Part shown: positions 8,090 through 14,323 of the stretch, piece after piece
Position numbering within the stretch: the first letter of the stretch is position 1
How the letters are laid out: every line of letters starts with the position of its first letter
NCBI GenBank assembly: GCA_002341315.1
Contig: DDNV01000049.1
Location: 26,658-40,980, forward strand
Reading direction: 5' to 3'
DNA: 14,323 nt
DNA from: Cellvibrionales bacterium UBA2511
GTDB lineage: Bacteria; Pseudomonadota; Gammaproteobacteria; Pseudomonadales; Porticoccaceae
Position numbers and translations under genes: made by a program
Notes under the pieces: generated by a model
Seen by the model: only the letters and a program-made list of their open reading frames with translations
Database searches by the model: none
Told to the model about the DNA's origin: nothing

Positions 8090-10408
8090 TTACCAGTCAT
8101 AGGAGACATTGAAATACAGAGTTCGTGCAGGCCAGGGGTGGGCTACATAGGCGGTTTCATCGGTGACGTTATCCATGCCCAGGCCGAAGGCCAGGTGTTT
8201 ATCCCAGCGAAAGCTGGTTTTCAATCCGAGGAACAGGTAGCGATCCTGGCCGCCGAATACCTGATCGGCCTTATCGCTGTTATCCAGTCGCCCGTAGCTG
8301 TCACTGGCGTATTGCAGGCTGCCACCGATATCCCAGCGATCGGTCATGTGGTAGGTGGCCAGCAGATTGCCACGCCATTTCGGCATACGCGGGAATACAT
8401 TGCCGACGATGACGGGATCTGGAGCATTGTCGACGATTTCAGCATCGGTCCAGGCCATGTTGAAGCGCACATCCAGTTTCGGCAGCAGGAAGTCGGCGGC
8501 GTTGACAATAAACTCGGCGCCGCGGGTTCTCACCTCGTCCACGGGCACAAACGTGCGGATGGATGAACCACCCGGCAGAATCGTCGCCTGGGATTCGATC
8601 ACATCCTCGATATTTTCCCAGAACAGGTTCAACCGCAGGTAACCCTGATCGATGGCCCGCTCGATCATGAAGTTATGGTGCAGACCCTCTTCCGGCTGTA
8701 AACCGGGATTGGCCTCACTGACCGCGTTGAAAGCCTGAAACTGACTGAACAGCTCTTCAACGATGGGAAAGCGATAGGCCTTGGCGATGGAGTAGCGGAA
8801 GGCCCACAGGTCATCCGGGCGGAAACCCAAGGAAAATTTCGGGGAGAATTTCTCCTCGGAACGACTCGGCAGCTTGACCAGATCCAACCAGGGTGTCATG
8901 GCATCGTCGTCCGAAAAATAACCATCACTGCTTTTCCAGGATTCATAGCGCCCACCCAGAGAAGTGGACCAGTGCGCATCGATATCCCAGTTCAGCTGCA
9001 GGAACGCCGCGGCGATCCTGGTCTCCCCACCGCTGCGGCTGGTGGCCCGGGTTCTGTCGCCGGCAACATAATTATCGGCGTTATAGACTGTGGTATTCAG
9101 TTCGTAGGTTTCGTAGCGCAGGCCCGTCACCCATTGCATGCCGTCCAGACCAAATTCATGCAAAGTGAATTTGAGATCAGCAGTTTGCCAACCGGTGTCG
9201 CCGTAATCCAGCACCTGTCCAGCCAGAGTATGGTCTGGGTGGGCAGGATTGAGGGCAGAGCTGCGGGTTTCATCCGCAATGATGGCAAAGTGGCTGAGAT
9301 TGGTTTCCACTGACAGACTGTCGGTCAAATCTCCCTTCAGGCGCAATCCCACCGAAAGGCTGCGGCGCTCCTGCTCACTGACATTGAGTCGGCTGCTTGG
9401 GACAAAAAACTGCTCACCATTCTGAACTACGTGGCCGCCCCAGATGGTATTGCCATCGATATCCCGTAAATAACTATTGGCGGAATCATCATCCGAACGG
9501 CGATCCTCGTAGGCCAGATTCAAGAGGGCAAACCAGTCACCAAGGTCATACCCGGCCTTGAACTTGTAGTTGTCAGTGGTGGTTTTAACCATCCCGGTAT
9601 CACCGAAATACCATTGGTCTGCGCCTCTGTCGTCTTCGCCCCCTATTGCACCACTGACCACAGTTGGTGTCAGCGAACCGCTGGTACTGCCATAGTAGAA
9701 AGACTGGGGTTGGGCGTCGTTTTCCAGACGGTTGTGGGAGAAGTAAACGCTGAGATCACCGATTTTGTCGCCGAAAGAAATAAAACCCTTGCGTCCCCAC
9801 AGATCATCGTCGAAACCGTATTCATCAAAGGACTGGACAAAGGATGACCAATCCACATGAAACTCCCGTTGCTGGGGAATCGCCGTTTCGATCAACACCA
9901 CACCACCCATGGCGTTGCCGCTGTACTCGGCGGAAAACGGGCCATAAACCACTTCCACCTGGGCGATTTCGCTGGCTGACACCAGGGTCCAGCGCGGCGC
10001 GCCGTTCCAGCGTGACTCGAGAAAATAGTGCAGCGGCACGCCGTCTGCAAACACCATTGAGCGGCTGGTCTGGAACATGTTGGAACCGCGGATCCCCAGG
10101 GTACCGTTGGCATCGCCGATGAAGCGGCGACGAATCACCAGGCTGGGCTCGTATTTCACCAGATCTTCCGTGGTCGCCACGTTGATACTGGCCATATCCT
10201 CCCGAGTCAATACACTGGTTGGGTTGGTATAGCCCGCCTCGCGACTGGAAGGTTGTTTACCCCAGATTTTGACTTCTTCCAGGCTTGCCGCCGCGGCGGT
10301 TTCCATGGCCACTTCGACGCCACCGTCTTCCGCGTGAGCAGAGATCACTGAAAGACAGAACAGGGATGGAAGGGCCAAGACAGAAGTCCAGCGAATTTCT
10401 TTTTTCAT
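8090..10408 (-). CDS. TonB-dependent outer-membrane receptor
   Basis: This 772-residue protein has a signal peptide (cut after A26 in SAHA-ED), a possible TonB box near residues 43-50 (LEEVKIWG), and a plug domain at about 55-175. Plug hallmarks are TREDMASINVATTEDLVKYEPSLVIRRRFIG, LGIRG, RSMVFADGVPL, the segment QVEVVYGPFSAEYSGNAMGGVVLIET, then a 22-strand-type barrel. It ends in YFNVSYDW, a terminal aromatic strand used by the BAM machinery. It should bind a chelate outside the cell and import it using TonB-ExbBD energy. The ligand is not readable from sequence; a siderophore or other iron complex is favoured by the following PepSY gene and the Fur-like element. It is not under the nearby B12 riboswitch, which faces the other way. 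GGGGAG (10412-10417) lies 3 nt before the ATG. Confidence 0.94.
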   Translation of the reverse strand: MKKEIRWTSVLALPSLFCLSVISAHAEDGGVEVAMETAAAASLEEVKIWGKQPSSREAGYTNPTSVLTREDMASINVATTEDLVKYEPSLVIRRRFIGDANGTLGIRGSNMFQTSRSMVFADGVPLHYFLESRWNGAPRWTLVSASEIAQVEVVYGPFSAEYSGNAMGGVVLIETAIPQQREFHVDWSSFVQSFDEYGFDDDLWGRKGFISFGDKIGDLSVYFSHNRLENDAQPQSFYYGSTSGSLTPTVVSGAIGGEDDRGADQWYFGDTGMVKTTTDNYKFKAGYDLGDWFALLNLAYEDRRSDDDSANSYLRDIDGNTIWGGHVVQNGEQFFVPSSRLNVSEQERRSLSVGLRLKGDLTDSLSVETNLSHFAIIADETRSSALNPAHPDHTLAGQVLDYGDTGWQTADLKFTLHEFGLDGMQWVTGLRYETYELNTTVYNADNYVAGDRTRATSRSGGETRIAAAFLQLNWDIDAHWSTSLGGRYESWKSSDGYFSDDDAMTPWLDLVKLPSRSEEKFSPKFSLGFRPDDLWAFRYSIAKAYRFPIVEELFSQFQAFNAVSEANPGLQPEEGLHHNFMIERAIDQGYLRLNLFWENIEDVIESQATILPGGSSIRTFVPVDEVRTRGAEFIVNAADFLLPKLDVRFNMAWTDAEIVDNAPDPVIVGNVFPRMPKWRGNLLATYHMTDRWDIGGSLQYASDSYGRLDNSDKADQVFGGQDRYLFLGLKTSFRWDKHLAFGLGMDNVTDETAYVAHPWPARTLYFNVSYDW

Positions 10409-10428
10409 TTTCTCCCCAGCCCGAATCT

Positions 10429-10448
10429 AAATGAAAGTGATTCGAATT
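10429..10448. promoter_or_regulatory. Fur-box-like element in the receptor leader
   Basis: AAATGAAAGTGATTCGAATT matches about 15 of 20 positions of a Pseudomonas-style Fur operator (AAATGAGAATGATTATCATT). It lies just downstream of the predicted transcription start and 20 nt before the receptor ATG, where bound Fur-Fe(II) would block transcription. The match is incomplete, so this is a candidate, supported by the TonB receptor/PepSY gene content. Confidence 0.5.
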
Positions 10449-10458
10449 CAGGGGCAGC

Positions 10459-10487
10459 ATAATTGGGTCTCACCGGCATCCAGTCAA
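10459..10487 (-). promoter_or_regulatory. sigma70-like promoter of the TonB receptor operon
   Basis: On the reverse strand TTGACT (10482-10487) is separated by exactly 17 nt from AATTAT (10459-10464). The -35 matches 5 of 6 and the -10 matches 4 of 6. The predicted start near 10452 gives a leader of about 45 nt that contains the Fur-box-like element. Confidence 0.5.
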
Positions 10488-10504
10488 TGCGACAAATTGT
10501 CGCA
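10488..10504. repeat. perfect 17-bp palindrome (8-1-8) abutting the receptor -35
   Basis: TGCGACAAATTGTCGCA is a perfect inverted repeat with a single central base. It directly adjoins the -35 of the receptor promoter, with its centre about 44 bp upstream of the predicted start, a usual position for a class II activator dimer. A one-base centre makes a DNA operator likelier than an RNA hairpin. I cannot assign it to a known regulator; it does not match Fur, CRP, FNR, LexA or NrdR consensus sites. Confidence 0.5.
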
Positions 10505-10561
10505 GCCTTGGGCGGACTACCTAGACCATGGCATTCCATTCGCCAATGGACAGGAAACCAC

Positions 10562-10590
10562 TTTACATGCACAAATACACAAGATATGCT
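10562..10590 (+). promoter_or_regulatory. sigma70-like promoter of the nrdAB operon
   Basis: TTTACA (10562-10567), a 17-nt spacer, then TATGCT (10585-10590). A start near 10597 would place the first transcribed bases just before the riboswitch, leaving almost no extra leader 5' of the aptamer. That agreement supports both calls. Confidence 0.6.
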
Positions 10591-10623
10591 CGGAAAATCT
10601 GGTTGGACTGGCACATCTTGTGT
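10577..10623. promoter_or_regulatory. possible tandem NrdR boxes over the nrdA promoter
   Basis: The NrdR consensus is ACACWATATATWGTGT. ACACAAGAT (10577-10585) matches 8 of 9 of its left half and ATCTTGTGT (10615-10623) matches 8 of 9 of its right half. Extended to 16 bp, the boxes are 10577-10592 (about 11/16) and 10608-10623 (about 9/16), with 15 bp between and centres 31 bp apart, the helical-turn spacing typical of paired NrdR sites. They overlap the -10 and the early transcript, consistent with repression. The inner half-sites are poor, so the call is tentative; the same bases can be seen simply as a 9-bp inverted repeat. Confidence 0.35.
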
Positions 10624-10800
10624 TTGATGGGCCTTCCTGAAAAGGGAATCCGGTGAAAATCCGGAACTGACGCGCAGCGGTAAAGGGGAACGAAAGCGGC
10701 ATCGGCAACGCCGAGGCACTGTTCAATTGAACGGGAAGCCGTCGCTGTAGGAAGCGCAATATTTCGCGCAACGCCCCTGAGTCCGAAGACCTGCCAGCAA
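10605..10800 (+). ncRNA. cobalamin riboswitch controlling nrdAB
   Basis: The aptamer is complete. P1 pairs CTGGCA (10608-10613) with TGCCAG (10792-10797). The core runs GGGAATCCGGTGAAAATCC, then GGAACTGACGCGCAGCGGTAA (about 10644-10683), very close to the E. coli btuB element. AGGGG (10684-10688) pairs with CCCCT (10774-10778). The P5 arm is GGCACTG (10715-10721) with CGGGAAGCC (10732-10740) around a TTCAATTGAA loop. The 3' B12 box is AGTCCGAAGACCTGCC (10780-10795). It faces rightward into nrdA, 139 nt upstream of the ATG. Adenosylcobalamin binding normally lowers expression, so B12 sufficiency should switch off this B12-independent reductase, as known for nrdAB leaders in bacteria that also have class II NrdJ. 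Confidence 0.95.
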
Positions 10801-10938
10801 ACAAGGCTTCAGTCTTCGCGATTCAGGACACCAGCTGCATACGGGGAACCAATACCCCACCGTGCCGCCATGTTGTATTTTGTCCGTCCGCCGATTGGCG
10901 AAGCCTGAAGATTTCGCGCATAAATCGACAGGAATGAC
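10801..10938 (+). promoter_or_regulatory. riboswitch expression platform and nrdA ribosome site
   Basis: The segment between aptamer and nrdA has no gene. CTTCAGTCTTCGC (10807-10819) can pair with GCGAAGCCTGAAG (10898-10910) over 13 positions with one mismatch. GTCTTCG (10812-10818) can instead pair with the aptamer's conserved CGAAGAC (10784-10790). GCGAA (10898-10902) can instead form a small hairpin with TTCGC (10913-10917). These exclude each other, as expected of a switch. No U tract follows any helix, which argues for translational control or a Rho-type mechanism rather than an intrinsic terminator. AGGA (10930-10933) is the likely ribosome site. Confidence 0.6.
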
Positions 10939-13766
<2,828 letters not shown>

Positions 13767-13767
<1 letters not shown>

Positions 13768-14323
13768 TGACTATCCGACAAACTGTACTTGAAACCGACA
13801 CAACCCTGCTTCCCGACTGGGATGACCCGCTGCGCAGCGCCATTCCTCCCGGCACCATCAACCTGCTGGGCGGGGTCGCTGCCGCACAGCCATCAGAGGC
13901 AGCAAAAGTCCCGGCGACACTGTCAATGGCAACCGCGGCAGTGTCGGAAATACCGGCAACACGCCTTCCCCCGATCAATCCGGCGGACAAGCGAGTGGTG
14001 AACGGCAAAGCGGACATCAACCAGCTGGCCCCCTTCAAATACCCCTGGGCCTGGGAATTTTTTCTCAATGCCAACAAGAATCACTGGACACCTCTGGACG
14101 TCAACATGACCCAGGATATCCACGATTACCACCACAAACTGACCACCGAGGAACGTCATCTGTATGAAAACGTGCTGGCTTACCTGACCACATCGGACAT
14201 CATGGCCATGCGCAATATTGGCCTGGCAGTGATGGAAAAAATGTCCGCGCCGGAGTTGCAGATTTACCAGGCCCGACAGGTCTATGAAGAAGCACTGCAC
14301 ACCTGGACTTACCAGCACTGCAT
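13767..14323 (+). CDS. nrdB: class Ia ribonucleotide reductase small subunit (partial, 3' end beyond window)
   Basis: The ATG at 13767-13769 shares its A with the nrdA TAA stop. The frame stays open to the window edge, giving 185 residues of the radical-generating beta subunit. The first 75 or so residues are an Ala/Pro/Thr-rich extension without an ATP-cone. The conserved core begins at about residue 77 (VNGKADINQLAPFKYPWAWEFFLNANKNHWTP). By alignment with E. coli NrdB, D144 (TSD) is the D84 iron ligand, E175 and H178 (YEEALH) are E115 and H118, and Y182 is the radical tyrosine Y122. The distal ligands lie outside the window. No separate ribosome site is obvious (CGAGGC is about 10 nt upstream), so translation is probably coupled to nrdA. 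Confidence 0.95.

Noticed and set aside
10409..10800. The riboswitch as regulator of the TonB receptor (a BtuB-like arrangement)
   Set aside because: The aptamer folds only on the forward strand and lies outside the predicted receptor transcript; it leads into nrdA.

Overview
The window reads as an ordinary chromosomal segment of a Gram-negative, aerobic, probably gammaproteobacterial species. The class Ia ribonucleotide reductase (long NrdA with two ATP-cone regions, NrdB with an N-terminal extension) resembles the Pseudomonas/Cellvibrionales type. The proton-translocating transhydrogenase has the two-subunit Escherichia coli architecture. There is a TonB-dependent outer-membrane receptor. 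The exact taxon is inference. I see no tRNA, rRNA, IS element, CRISPR array or phage gene.

Left part (1-5553): a small YqaA-type membrane protein gene reads rightward. It converges on a leftward gene for a cytoplasmic FIST-sensor diguanylate cyclase. Next, also leftward, is the pntA-pntB operon for NAD(P) transhydrogenase, with a strong hairpin after pntB. The FIST-GGDEF gene has a perfect -10 box very close to its start codon.

Middle part (5554-10504): a leftward iron-type cassette. A TonB-dependent receptor is followed 16 nt later by a PepSY-associated membrane protein (ferrisiderophore-reductase-like), then a secreted DUF4197 protein. The receptor has a sigma70-like promoter, a Fur-box-like element between promoter and start codon, and a perfect 17-bp palindrome just upstream of the -35. 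These suggest iron control plus a second, unidentified regulator. A 382-nt gene-free stretch separates this cassette from pntA.

Right part (10505-14323): a rightward nrdA-nrdB operon; nrdB runs off the window. Its leader holds a clear sigma70-like promoter, a pair of degenerate NrdR-box-like half-sites about three helical turns apart, and a complete cobalamin (adenosylcobalamin) riboswitch. The logic is that when B12 is plentiful the cell can use a B12-dependent class II reductase encoded elsewhere, and the riboswitch turns off the oxygen/iron-dependent class Ia enzyme. NrdA itself is allosterically controlled by its N-terminal ATP-cone. The riboswitch and its possible switching helices are the most interesting element; coupling of B12 status to class I RNR is a known principle, not a new system.
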